Shown piece by piece: positions 23,600-36,127 of a stretch of DNA of 64,000 nt. A program made the translations under genes and the position numbers. Source of the stretch: Pseudocercospora fijiensis CIRAD86 (taxonomy: Eukaryota > Ascomycota > Dothideomycetes > Mycosphaerellales > Mycosphaerellaceae); NCBI RefSeq assembly GCF_000340215.1, contig NW_006921536.1, forward strand, positions 4,971,964 to 5,035,963, given 5' to 3'. Every line of letters starts with the position of its first letter. Positions within the stretch are counted from its first letter, which is position 1. The notes beneath the pieces are model-generated. The model did not search any database. It saw only the letters and a program-made list of their open reading frames with translations, and was not told where the DNA came from.

Positions 23600-26500
23600 C
23601 TTCTTGCCGCGCTTAGGGGTAGAAGGCGAAGTTCGAACTATCGTCGGCCTAGGCGTTAAGGGCATCGCGCTTACGCTTACGCTTCGACTCTAGGGTCTCC
23701 GTAGAGGGCTCTAGCCGAGTAACGGTCGGTGCTATAGTAACCTTCTTACGGAGGACGTATAGATCTATCTCCTTAGCGATGCTGTTATATAGGCCTATAA
23801 CCTTAGCTATATACGCCGCCGTCTCGTAGGTAGTGTCTAGCGCCGCATTAGGCATTATTTTCTTAGTAAGCTCGCTAAAATCGATTAAGCCGTCGCTATA
23901 GCGGGCGTCTAGGCCTAAAGTATATTTGCTAAGGTATTAATCGGTTATATCCTATAGGCCGTTAATTTCCGCTTCGGTAGCATTACTAATACTACCGCCA
24001 AGAATTGCTAGGGAATCGGCCGGAACTAAGGCGGCGGTAGGCAGGTTGCTAGCACCGTTACGGAGAAAATCGTCCGCGAGGAGCGCTATATTCTACTTAC
24101 TAGTCTAAAGCGCGACCTATACTACTACGCGGTTCTAAGCGGCTATTACTAGTATTGTATCTCTACTATCCTTTATCTACGCTATAAGGTCGTCGTAGTA
24201 CTTAGCCTGCCGATATATAAGAAGTGCGTTCTAGTTAAGAGAGCGGTTAGTAAGCATCGTCTAATTAACTACTAGTTATAGGCGACCGCCGGCGCTACTT
24301 AGCGCGTAGAGTAGCAGAGTTAGTAGTAGCGGCAATTTAAGGTCTATCTACTTAATCGAGCTAGGGAATATAGCAGCATTATCGGCGTTATTACTCGTTT
24401 TACGCGGTAGAGGCAGTAGCGGCGGCATACTATAGTTACTATCTATACGAGGTCGTACGCGGCCTAACTTGTCGGAATCTAGCTATTTGTTAACGCGACC
24501 GCCTCGCGACCCGTTTTGGTTTCGCGATAGTAGTAGGGCGGCCTAAGGCAGAATCTTGCTAAAAGTAACAGCGTTCGTAGTATCGCCCTCGTCCGGCTTA
24601 TAATCGTTATTAGGAACGAGGTAGGAGGATACCGGATCCTACGTCTCGTCGACGTTATACTAACGCGCGCTCTTATTACGATCCGCGAGTAAATTAACTA
24701 CGTTTTCCTTTATAGTCGCCGGTACGAAGACGTTAGAAACCGGTTCCTTGTTTATCGTCTTTTCTAGCTAGTTCTTTAGGATTCCCGTAGGGACCGTAAA
24801 GCCCGTAGGCGGGTTAGTTATAATCTTGTCTATATAGGCCTTAAATAGCTTACTTATATAGTCCTTATCTCTAAAGGACGGCTAGATAATAGCGTTCTAG
24901 TCGATAGCGATCTTCTTATCGAGGGTAAGTATCGGGATCTTCTTCTACTTAGCCTTAGCGTAGCTTATATACTCGCGATATCCTACTAGGACCTAAGGAT
25001 AGCTATGCGATTTGTAGGTAACCGTATCGTCGTATATCTTGTTCGGCTCGACGAGGTCGGCGGTATAGCCCTCTCCTCGTAGGGAATAGACGCTATAGAC
25101 GTATACGTAGCGCTAATAATAATCTTCGACGTCCTAGGTAACGGCTAGTTCGCCTAACTAACGGCGTTGCGGCAACGGTAGTCCTTACGCGTTAAATATA
25201 GTAGACTAGTAACGCTAGAGCTACTTAGCGCTAATTAGGCTAGCTACTTTTATATATATTAGCATATAGACGTATTAGTCGCTTATTTGCGCGTTTTCCG
25301 GCGGGAATCGGAGTGTTATTAATCGACCTATAATAGGGTTAAATAGGAACTAATAGGCTAGAGCGTTAGTAAGATCGGCCTCGCTGCCCTTTTCCTAAGC
25401 TATTCTAGCGCTTACCTCGCGGTCGGCTCCTCGAACGCAGTAAGTAATGTCCGAATTGTCGGGGGCGCGAGTATATAGGGCAGGTCGTCTATTGCCTATA
25501 ATTGCGACGATATAATCGAAGGGAAGCGTTACTTCTACCTAATTATAGGCTAAAATTAAGGGAAGCGTAGGCAAGTTCTAAAAGTTCCGTACGAATTAGT
25601 AGACGGCAAGGCCGATTACGCGGTAACGGACAGCCGGCGGTTACGCGAAGAAGCGATAGTCCGTAGGCGGCTAGTCGTCGATATCCTTTAGCGCGTAGCG
25701 TAAGTATACGCACTAGAATGTAACTAACCGAGGGAAGATTCCTCCGAATATAGTATCTAACGTTAAGAAGTCGAGTAGGCGGCCGTCCGTATCGAGGGCT
25801 CTACGCGTATATATACGAATAAGGGTACGTTCTATAGCGGGATCGGTATAGTTAGGGGTGTCGTACTCGTTCTCTAGGTATTCCTACTCCGCGATAAGTT
25901 CGGGTACTCGAAAGATTAAATAGTCTAGCTCTAAACTACCGTTAGGGTAGCGGAAGGAGGTAACGGGATTATCGTATTCGCGCTCCTAAAAAGTAGCGTC
26001 TAGGTCGTATACCGGTCGGGCGGTATAGTAATACAGTTTAGCTAGGATCTATATCCGATTGTCGTAATACGACAATTTTAGATAGAGCGGGTAGAGCTTT
26101 AAGCGCGCCTAAATATACTCGACTTGCTAATCGTAGGGCTTATTTAGGCGGAATAGCTCTAGTAAGGCACCTTCTTTGTTAAGTCTAAATATAGCTCGAA
26201 AGATCTGCTACGCTCTATCGTAGTAATAGTCGCCGTAGAATTCCTTATTACCTTTAATTCCGGTAGACCGAATCCTAGCTACTAGGGCGTCGTACTCCTC
26301 CGATTCCTTTAGCTACCGATTATAGGCGGCTTCTAGTGCCTCTAATTGCCCGACGAAGCCGCGCACTCTTAACTCTTCGAGTATACGCTAGTACTAAGTA
26401 AATTCGGCGTTGCGCCGGAGTTAGTATACCTAGGGCTAAGGGCCGGGCAGTAGCAAGGCGAATAGGATAATTCTAGCGTAGCCGTTTATAGCGCTCGGTA

Positions 26501-28440
26501 GCAATCTCGACCGCGACTATCGGAGTACCGTTATTAGTCGAGTAGTCGGTCGTAGGGGTGCTAGTCGTAGGCGAGAACGCGCGGGTACTAACTAAGGCTA
26601 TACCGGCAACGCCTACGAGGTTTGCGATTATGTTAATAGCGCTTAAGGTTAAGCCTATAGTATAGATAATGCTAAGGGTAGTAAAGCTAGTCGCTATACT
26701 AGCGACGGCGGCTACGAGGGTCGCGACGGTAAAGTAGATTATCGCAGCTATAGAGCGGATAGTCTAGGCAACTTCGATAGCAACTACGGCGAACGCGGAG
26801 GTAAGCTTAATTGTCCTAACGATAATAAGATCGCTAGCGACGCCCGTAACGTCGGTATACGCTCTACCTACAAGCTGTTATCCGGCGAACGCTTCCGTCT
26901 TAACGGTCGACGTGTTTCTTAAAGAGCCTTATTAAGCGTCTTGCGTACGTCTTCGTATCTGTCTTCTAGGGCTTTTAGTACGCCTAGTCCTATATCGCCG
27001 GTAGGACTATATTAGTTAGAACGCAAGTAATAAGCGTTACCCTCGGCGTAGTCCTATAGGTGCGTATAGTTAGGCCGATAGCGCTAAACGTACTCCCCCT
27101 CGACTATACTAGTAGCGTCGTCGCTCTTAGGTACGAAGTCCTACGCGTTAAGGTATAGATTCTCGGCCTAGGCGACGTTACCCTATTAGATAGCGTCGAT
27201 CTTCTAGAAGATTTAATAGCCGCGAAGGGACGGAATTTCCTACTAGGCGTTATCGAATAGGTAGGCAGCTAGTATTACGCTCTAATTGCGCCTAGTCGTA
27301 AGCGATTCGATAGCGCTTTTCTAACCTGCTTTTATAAAGGCGTAGGCCGGGTTCGCCGCTATAATAACTATAGGCGCGTAGGTCCGTAAGTAGTCGAAGC
27401 TCGTATCGCGTAGGAGCTTAAGTACTAGGTTAGGGAGGATTAATTTTGCGTTAGCGAATAGGCGTCGCTATGCTATATTAAACTGCCTAATAACGAGGCC
27501 TATATTGTGCGATCCTAGCTCGTTTAGATAGGCTACAAGATAGTCCTCTATCTCTATCCGGTTAGCGTCGTTTACTACGCCCCTATTCTCGTATTCTGCT
27601 TTATTTCCTTCCCGATTACTATTTAATTCGCTACTGTCGTCGTCCTTCTCGTCGCTATTATTACCGTCCTTTCCCTAATTTCTATCTAAATCGCTACCTT
27701 CTACCTTCTCTTCGCTACTATTCTAACCGTTATTTCCCTAATTGCTATTCGACCCGCTGTTCCCTAGGGTGCTGCCGGTAACTAGGCGCTAGTCGGCCTC
27801 GAAGCCGGCGAGTATATAGCCGTAGAATTCCGCGCCTTTGTTAGTAATATAGTAGCGTACGTTATTATAGCAGACGACGTAACTATCTATAATAAGCGCC
27901 TCGACCGCTAAGAATACGCTATAGCTCGGCTTAGTAAAGGCTTTAGCTACTACTACGTCGAAGGCGACGAGGTATAGATCGCCTAATAGCAGATATAACA
28001 AGATCTATTTACGGGCTTCGGCGGTCTCCTAGGGCATCTCCTTCTTCTAGCGTAGCTCCTAGGGGGGATCTTAGCCTTTTTCGTAGTAATAGTAGCCTTC
28101 CTTACCTTCCTCTATTACTACGAACAATCTGTTTCCTATATCTGCTAAAAACCTATCGGCGCGCATCTTATTCGCTCTAAAGCTAACTATCTAAGTCGGT
28201 AGGCTAAAATTCTTTACGATATATGCCTTAATATTATCTATTATAAACTTCGCGTCGTCTCTAAAAGAAATACCTACCGCGAGGACCTATCGCTCTTATA
28301 TCTGCTATAGCAGGTCGCCTATAGCTAGATCTATCGTAGGCGCTTCTAATACTGTGCTCGCTAATCTACCTAAGACATCTAGGGATTGCTACGAGCTAAT
28401 AAGGGATATATTCTAATCGAAGACTTAGGATAAGATAGAA
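23600..28440 (-). pseudogene. Uncharacterised large 3' ORF region of element 3 (between chromodomain and 3' LTR)
   Basis: About 4.8 kb on the minus strand that reads as protein once TAG/TAA are taken as lost Gln/Trp codons. The first part (about 28,440-26,905, about 510 codons) contains DAKFIIDNIKAYIVKNF, an open stretch at 28,001-27,789, an Asn/Ser/Asp/Glu low-complexity linker (27,780-27,550), and YLVAYLNELGSHNIGLVIRQ. A stop and frame change occur near 26,900. The second part (about 1,090 codons) starts with an unusually long hydrophobic run (26,836-26,575, over 80 residues rich in Ala/Ile/Val/Thr), followed by a soluble region with many Tyr/Gln/Arg. It ends in a basic KSKRKRKRDA-type tail (open at 23,855-23,649). 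I recognise no domain. Position resembles env-type extra ORFs of some Gypsy elements, but there is no clear signal peptide or cleavage site. Confidence 0.6.
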
Positions 28441-28689
28441 AAAGTAATGCTAATAGATCGGATAGAATATTAAACGTCGTTAACTCGGGTCGGTTACCGA
28501 CTACAAGGACGCTTAGGGTCCGAGATAACGCGATAAGGATAGGGTATTTGCTAAGGCAACTACGTTACGACTCTATAGGAGCTATAATGCCGCGCTAGCG
28601 CTCGGACCGACGCGGCTACGCTTCGTCTAAAAAAGGCTAACGATAGCGCGTTTTTTTAACTACTCTTCTTACGCTCTTCTACGGCGGTT

Positions 28690-31600
28690 GCTCGTCTTCC
28701 GGGTACGCCTACTCGAAGGCCTCGACTAATTCCTACGCGGTATCGAGATTACTAACATTATACTAGGCGTTATAGCTATCGCTATAGCCGAGCTATTTAA
28801 CTAAAAACTAACGGACTAGCTTGCTACGGCGAACGACTATACGTCTATCGAGCACCCTCTCTACCTCGTAAGAGTCTCCTTCGTTATAATCGCTAAGTGC
28901 TTCTTCTACCGCTACCGGCGGTAGTTCGTAATTAGCCTTTCGTCCGAAGGGATCTAGCTCCGACGGGGCCTTCTTAAGATACGCGATAGAGATTACTAAA
29001 TAGATTTTTATAATCGGCGGTAGCTCGAGACGGTATACGAGCCGACCGATACGCTCGAGTACCTTAAATAGACCTTCGCGACGATAGCCGAACTTCCGTA
29101 ATTGCCCTAGAACCTTATAGCTCGAATAACCGAGCCTAATAGAGAGCTTAAGTATAACCTTATCGCCCGGACGCAGCATTAATAGCTTGTGCTTAGCGTT
29201 ATATCGTTCCTTTATCTTTATCGCTCTCTACGCTATCGTATCCTAGGCTTCCTTCTAGATCCTACCTCGGGCCGCTACTAATTCGTTAGGATAATTATCT
29301 AAGTGCGTAATCGAGTCTAGGTTCGTACGCTTCCCTATTACGATTTCGTTAGGCGACTATTCGGTTATAGCGCTACGGGAATTGTTTAACGTAGCCTAGA
29401 GAGAGGCGATATACTACGTCTAATCTTCGCTTAGGTATTTAGAGAGCTAGTATCGAAGTGCGGTTTTAACCGTCTAATTCGTTCTTTCCGATTGCCTATC
29501 GGTTTAGAGGTAGTACGCTATAGAAGTTAGTAGCTTAGAACGCAATCGGTCGAAGACACCCTTTATAAAGCCTAAGAGCTAACGCGGATCTCGATCGGCG
29601 ATTATTACTATAGGGAAGCTTATATCTATAAGGTAGAGGTAGTCGATATACGCTACGCCCTACCGCGCTACCTCCTAATCTTTACGACCTACGACTATCG
29701 CTACCTTTTTAGAGAATTTGTATATAGATATAAGGATAGCGTCTATACTACTAGGACTAACTAGCAGCGCCGTTACTAGATCTACCGTAGCGGTATAGAA
29801 AACGCCTCTAGTCGGCGGGATAGGCTATAATTCGCTATATAGCGTATAACGCTACGTTTGGATTAAGAGGCACTGCTAGCAATAGTCGATATACTTACGG
29901 AGTTTCCTACTTATACCCTAGATATAAAAAGACGCTTAAAGCCGGTCGTAGTAGCGATAGAACCCTTAATAGTGCCTATCGTCGTACGCTTACGCAAATA
30001 CGTCTTTAAATATAGACTAAGGGATATACAAACGCTCGCGACCTACCGTAGATTCGCGGCAGTAGAGTAGGTCGTCGCGCTTAAAGAACTTAATTTCTAA
30101 GAGGTTGCTAAACTCGTCCCCTACGAACGGGTCCTTGCCTTTGTCGTATAGAACTAGGTCTTTCGTAACGGTAGGGATATCTACTCTATCGAGATACAAG
30201 CGCTCGAGCGCGTTACGCGCTCGCGCGCGGCGTACTAGGCGCTATACTATCGACTAGTAGTCGTCGTACTCGTACGCTAGCGAAAGCTTGCGCTTAAATG
30301 CCGGATCTATCTCTACTAGGATTATATAGAACGCCCCTAGACTAGATAAACCGCTGTACCTATAGTACGTAAAGGGATCTAGATTTTCCGCCTCCGGATC
30401 TTTCTTAGGGGATTCGAGGTCGCTAAGAAGGCGACTAAGAGCGTCTAGAACTAGGTAGATGCGGCCTAGGCGATATACTATACTAATACGAAACTAAGAT
30501 AGGTATAGGGATACCCGTACTAGCTTAAGGTTCTATTTGCCCGTATCGGTCGTCGTAGTTAGCGAAACCGAGTTAGTAAGGCCTACTACGGCGTAGTAAT
30601 CCGTAAAGATTGTAGTAGGATGCGCTAAAGCGTATATTAGATAGCCGATTTTTCTTACTATCTAGACAATCCCGGAGTATTCTAGCTTAGTTAGCTAGTA
30701 CCTCTTCTCCGCGTTACTTAATCCTCGGCTAAGAAACAGAATCGGCTAGATACGGTAGCGAGGGAACAGTTACGCCTTACCGTATTCGTCGAAGAGCGGC
30801 TCCGGATCGCCCTTAATATAGTAAACTACTACGCTATGCCCTAACTCCCTCGAGGAGTCTATATTAGCGTAAAGTCGTCTAGAGTAGTCGAAATAATAGA
30901 GAAACTTAGGCGATCTAAACATAGATTAGAGGTAATTAAATGCTTTAACTAATTCTAAGCGATGCTCTAGATTTTTCCCTAACGGAGTCGTCGCGACGAG
31001 CCGCTGTCTTCTATTACCTATTAGTAGGGCTCCCTTAAGCAATCTAGTCTTCTCGGCCTACAAAGGCGCGGCTATCTACGCGTAATAGGGTATATGCTAA
31101 TAGAGCTAGTTAGTTAAGCTAAGGTAGTATTCTAATTTCTAGACGGACTCCGGGAACTAGAGCGAGGTAATCGCAGCGATTTTCTTATCGCTCGTCGCGA
31201 GACCTAGCCTACTAACGTACTAGCCTAGCAATGTCGCTAACGGGAAGCCGAGAAATGTCTTCGTCGGACTAATACTAATAGAGACAGCGTCTAGTAGGCG
31301 AAAAACCTCCTCTAAATAGCGTAGATACTCCTCTAGCGTCCGCGAGAATACTACGATATTATCGATATATACTTAAGCGAAACCCCGACAGTCGCGTAGG
31401 ATGCGATCTAGCTTCCGCTAAACGAACTATATACTATTCGAGTAGCCTATAATAGCTACGTTAAACTGCTCCTACCCGCGGTAGGTATTAATCGCTAGCT
31501 TATAGCGATCTTCCTTACGTACTCTCTATTAGTAGAAGAATATTAGGTAGTCTATAGTACTAATATAGTTGCATCCTACTAGGAGGCCGAATAGGTCGGC

Positions 31601-32850
31601 TTAGAGCGGAATCTAGTAGCTATCCGGTATAGATATATAGTTTAGGGCGCGAATGTCTACTACCGCCCTAGGCTTATTAACGTTGCCGCCCTTCCTATCG
31701 GATACGCGCTTCTAAACTATAAAGACGGGGAACCCGAAGGATATTAGTTCGGTAGTAAACTCTATTTTGCCCTAGTTATAGAGATCTTCGTATATCTTGT
31801 CGACTACTTCCTAATCTCGCTTTCCTAAATTAATTACCTTTAGTAGAGGGAGCTTGTCGAGGTAGTCTAGGGTTATAGGAATCGGTATATATTTAGACTC
31901 GGGGATATTAACAATCGTACGCCGATCCGTAAAGAGCTTAGGATATTTTTCTACTACTACGGCGATTACGTTAGCCCGATCGGGCGCGCCGTAGATAGTT
32001 ATACCTAAGTCGTGCTTCTACTCGAGCTCGGCTATTGTTATTAGCGCGTTTAGATTTAGCGCGGCTAGCCTATAATCCTCGGCGTCTACGTAAAAAGCGC
32101 CTTCGAAGGTAGAATCTAGCAGCGTACCAATTCGCTAGCCGGCCTTTAGAAGTGCTTCGGAGGTAGAATTATTACGGACTTACGCGTACAAGAAGGACGA
32201 GTCTACTAACTAGTTGTATATCGATACTAACGGCGGCGATCTAGTAGACAATCCCTAGGCAGATCCGTACGGTTGTAGCACTAATCCTACTTCTAGTAAG
32301 AAGTCGCGTTATCGTAGTAGTTTGCTAGCAAAATTGATTAGGACTATAGTTACCGAACGAGGTAGAAGCTAGATATCGCTTGCTACGCGGATAGGGCGAT
32401 TAAGGACCGGTTTACCCTTCTTTTGCTTTACGCTAACCTTAAAGGTAGCGTTGCCCTAATTAGCAACCGTAACCTTCCTTGCTAGCACGTTAATCTTTAT
32501 ACCTTTAATAGCGACTGCGTCTATTCCCTATAGGATCTTAGCCTTTAAACTCGGAATAAGGTAAACCTCGCGGACCGTATAGGCTAGCGCTACCGTACCG
32601 TCCGCACGCTACGATAGTATATAAAAATCTAACTAAACATACTCGGATATAGCCTAAGCCCCTATAATACCCCTAATTTTAAGCAGCTCGCGAAGATAGA
32701 GAATCTAGATATCGGGCTGCTATTAAAGTACAAACGCTTTATCGGCGAGAGTTATAGTACAGCCGGTATCTAAACAAATCCACTCCGTAGCGCCCTAAGG
32801 CGAAAATTAGTAAGGAAACGTTATATACTAAAAGTTGCGAAAGGCGTAGC
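28690..32850 (-). pseudogene. Element 3 pol (protease, RT, RNase H, integrase, chromodomain)
   Basis: On the minus strand: protease ICLDTGCTITLADKAFV (near 32,770); RT with NKPRAVVDIRALN, a YIDN box (31,370-31,359, YIDD with one G-to-A) and LGLATSDEKIAAITSLQFPE; RNase H with FLSRGLSNAEKRY; integrase region from about 30,200 to 29,200. The C-terminal part is still open at 29,179-28,808 (LRPGDKVILKLS, GYRREGLFKVLERIGRLVY), leading into a chromodomain (YEVERVLDRR, then WLGYSDSYNAWYNVSNL with TAG for Trp) to about 28,690. This RT lineage (IRALNxxxIPDSY, FxRAYIDDIVVFS) is widespread in filamentous ascomycetes. Confidence 0.9.
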
Positions 32851-34919
32851 CGCGCTATACTAACGGTACCGCTATAGATTAGTAGACTATAGGGTTGTCT
32901 AGCAATCTTTGCTATATAGGCGGCGGCGCTAATTTCTTCGCGTAGCTAGTACGAATGTAATAGTATAAGAGATTTCTTAATGCGAATTTGTAACTATATA
33001 TCTTATAGGCGTAGGCGGACGAAAGATATAGACGAATACTAGAGGGGACCTTAATTTCTTAAGGGGCTTTAGCCGCAAGCGAAAGAGGAGTACTAATGCC
33101 GCTAAAGTAGGCACTATACTCGAACTAATACGGGTCCGAATAATATATATCTTCGCCTAGGTCGCCGAAGTAACCTTACTTAATAGGCTAGGAGTCGTCC
33201 GCGTCCTACGACCGATTCTATAACTGTTCCGGGTTAGCATCCTTAGCACTATAATAGGCCCGTTTAGAAGGAATTTGCTCCGAGGCTTCCTCGCTACCGA
33301 AGTGCGCCTATTAACGATTATTCTAGCGTAGCTTCGTATCGGCGGCCCTATCGAGGCGCTTTAGATCCTTCTAAGGGAAGAACTTCTTCTATAGCTCGCT
33401 TCCGCTTGCGTTAGGTTACTAATTGTTCTAATATACCGGCTAACTGTTCTAATAGTAGTTATTAGGACGATTCTACTATCTATTAGTATTAAAACGGGCG
33501 CGATACTCGCCCGACGATCCGGTCTAGCTAGGATTATCCTTCTAATTCCGAGTACCGTCGGCTCTTCTTAGTAGATTATCGCGACCGATTCCCTAATAGT
33601 TAGGCTAGCGACGATTCTTACCTCTAGCAGCTATCTGCTCCTATATATAGAACTTCTTCTCGTAGGCTATAACGAATTCGTCCGTCGTCGTATCCTCGTC
33701 TAGTTCGAATAGGGCCTCCTAGAAACGCGGCTCTAAACGGCGATAGGCCTATAGGATCTGTAGTTCTTTACCGAAGCTAGCGTCGCCTACTAACCTTATC
33801 GTCGTAACGATATAGTCTATAATCGACTTTCCTGCTCTAACGTCCTTCTAGCTATATAATTGCTAGTTAAGTAGCTTTATCGCTTTTACCGCTAAAACCT
33901 TCTAGCGCTTACTAAGCTTCTCTTGCTAACGCTTAATACTATGCCTTTTACGAAGATAGCGGCGATCTTAACTAGAAATCTGCGCCTAGTACTAGGTCTA
34001 TGCAATTCTATAGAAACAAAGGGAAATATTAAGGCGAACCTCCTCTAATCCTACTATATAGGCGTAATCCTTAGCCGCCGAGATAAAGGCGTATACCGAT
34101 CGGTAGGTTATTTTATTGCCTACTAAGGCGTAATCGCCGTCGCTATATTCCGTTATACTTAAAGTCGGGTCGAAGAATCCTAGATAGGCTAGATCGAACC
34201 TAGGGCGGTACCGATAGTCGGCTAGTTCTTCGGAGTCTAATTTAGAGGAGGAACGATCTCTATAATAGCGATAATAGCGAGCCCGGCGATACGCGCCGTG
34301 TTTTCCGCTATAGTAGCTATAGTAGCTATTATCGCCGCTTAACGAGCTATTAGATAGCGAAGGGGAACCGCGAGTACGATACTTTCTATTCCGGTTCTTA
34401 CGCTAATAACCGGGATTTAGCTCGCTATACTCTATATAGCTATTATATCGATTAGCGTCTTACGGGCTACTATTTTGCATATAAGGGCCTAGGGTATAAG
34501 CTTGCTAGTAAGCTTATTAGTAAGCTTGTTAGTAATAGCGAGGATTATTTAGGCGAAATTAGCGCGACTAGCCTATATTCCCTCTAGTATAGGTAGCGTA
34601 GCCTAGGGGCGGCGCTTATTAATAGTAGCGAGGGTTATCGGGAGCGAATTAGCGTATCTAGCTAGGAGTAGCCTAGCCCTAGGCGTACGTTTGCTAGTAA
34701 TATAGCGGATCGGGAGCGAATTAGCCTGTCTAGCTAGCGTTTCTATTACGTTCGGGCTCTCGAGTAGCCTAGCCCTAGGTATACTGTTGCTAGTAATAGC
34801 GTAGATCGGGAGTAAATTAGCCCGTCTAGCTAGCATTTCCGTTACGTTTAGGCTTACGAGCAGCCTAGCCCTAGGCGTACGTTTGCTAGTAATTGCGTAG
34901 ATTATTAGGAGCAAATTTG
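32850..34919 (-). pseudogene. Element 3 gag, C-terminal part, with an internal 96-bp tandem repeat
   Basis: Continues gag on the far side of element 4. At 34,603-34,914 it has an open, tandemly repetitive stretch (units such as ITSKRTPRARLL repeated) reflecting a 96-bp DNA repeat. Further on it is a capsid-like region with many stops, ending before the protease Asp-Thr-Gly at about 32,770. Confidence 0.7.
34600..34915 (-). repeat. 96-bp tandem repeat in element 3 gag
   Basis: The landmark GCCTAGCCCTAGG begins at 34,671, 34,767 and 34,863, spacing exactly 96 bp (32 codons), so copies differ in number without breaking frame. About three to four units. Confidence 0.85.
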
Positions 34920-34924
34920 CCTAT

Positions 34925-35270
34925 TGTTACGGTTACTCGCGACAGATCGTTAAGTGACTTCTTATTACGTGCAAGCCGAGGCTTCTTTAGAGAGGCTAAT
35001 ACAAGCGGGAGGCAGAGACAGAATAATTAGTACAAAGGTAATTCTAATTAGTAAGTAAGTAATATAAGTTAAACGCCTCGAGCTATAAGGGCATTCCGGC
35101 GTTCCTAAATATAAAGGAGATATCTTGTCTATAGTCGTAAGCGACGTAAGCGACGCTATCGCTCTCGACCGCTCCTATCGCTCCTAGTAAGATAGAGCGA
35201 TAGCTTAGCCTACTAGTCTTAGCGTCGCTCTAAGATTATATAAGGACTCTAACTAATCAGATCCGTAATA
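34925..35270 (-). repeat. Element 4 3' LTR
   Basis: 346 bp, starts TGTTACGGTTACTCGCG, ends ATCCGTAATA (CA to TA at the end). Confidence 0.95.
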
Positions 35271-35339
35271 CTATCCCCCTCCTTAAGCGGAATAGTCCCT
35301 TATTCCGGGACTTTCTAATTCTAACTTCTTTGTTATACT

Positions 35340-35930
35340 AAAGTTATCTAAAGATTTGTCTTCTCGCTAGCGTAAGGAAAATATCGCAAATAACATCCTC
35401 GCCGACTGCCTCGAAATGCCGATCTGCTGCTTTTATTACGAACAGGCCGGTAAACCCTATAAAGTCGATCTTCGTTCCGGTCGCTGCTCCGAGTGCGCCC
35501 TATACGGCTAGTCCTATAATATGCAAGTTACTCGTATAGAGTATAAAAAAATCCGGAAGGCGCGCCTAAAGATAGCTAAAGATCTCGAAGCGGCCGAAGA
35601 GGAGGAGGACCTTCTTACGCGGAAGCTTTTCGAGTATCGCGCAAAGGTCCGTCGCTTATACAAGTCGCTACGTATAAAGGAGGATCGGGAGATATAAGCT
35701 CTTAAGGTAGAGGAAGCCTCTATTTAATAGGCGGAGGAGCTCGAAAGAGAGCTAGGCTCTTCGCCTATAGAGCCGATAATATTTTCGTTGCCTACTAACG
35801 AGCCGTTTCCCCTAGATAGCCGATTATAGATGTCGCCTTATAACTAGAGTCGTCTAGATAGGACATCCTAGCCTGTCTCTAAAATCCCTAGTAGGAGTAC
35901 CGAGAGTCTAGTGTCCTAAAGGTATATATT
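35340..35930 (+). pseudogene. Antisense Cys-rich / coiled-coil ORF at the 3' end of element 4
   Basis: On the strand opposite to gag-pol, a frame of about 190 codons is readable with TAG/TAA taken as lost Gln/Trp. It holds a Cys cluster (MPICCFYYEQAGKPYKVDL, RSGRCSECALYGQSYNMQVT, several Tyr probably former Cys). A long charged helix follows (KKIRKARLKIAKDLEAAEEE, then RKLFEYRAKVRRLYKSL), then a Ser/Pro tail. Proteins with CxxC-type clusters followed by a coiled coil occur as uncharacterised proteins in many fungal genomes; the link to Gypsy elements here is direct from position between the chromodomain and the 3' LTR. Function unknown. Confidence 0.65.
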
Positions 35931-36039
35931 TTTAATGTTTCCTATCTATTTTATCTTCTAGCTAGTTAGTCTAGTAGTATAATTCTTAGCTACAAAAGAC
36001 ATAGTTGCTAGGTACGCTATTAGAGTCCCCGCTCCTCGA

Positions 36040-36127
36040 GCTATACTGCCCTAGGTCGTTAAGAACTCTAAGGCGCTATAATCGATAGGGTTTAAGAGGT
36101 CGTAGGTTTAATTCCTATACTAGTTAT
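36040..36127 (+). other. tRNA-like relic just downstream of element 4 pol
   Basis: Contains AAGGCGCTA followed by a T-arm-like hairpin: GTAGG, TTTAATT loop, CCTAT, then ACTAGTT. B-box TTCGANTC would become TTTAATTC after C-to-T / G-to-A change. The D-arm and acceptor pairing are poor, so at best this is a degraded tRNA-like sequence. Confidence 0.2.

Noticed and set aside
34603..34914. 103-aa repetitive protein as an independent gene
   Set aside because: It is the 96-bp tandem repeat within element 3 gag, open only because the repeat happens to lack stop-prone codons.
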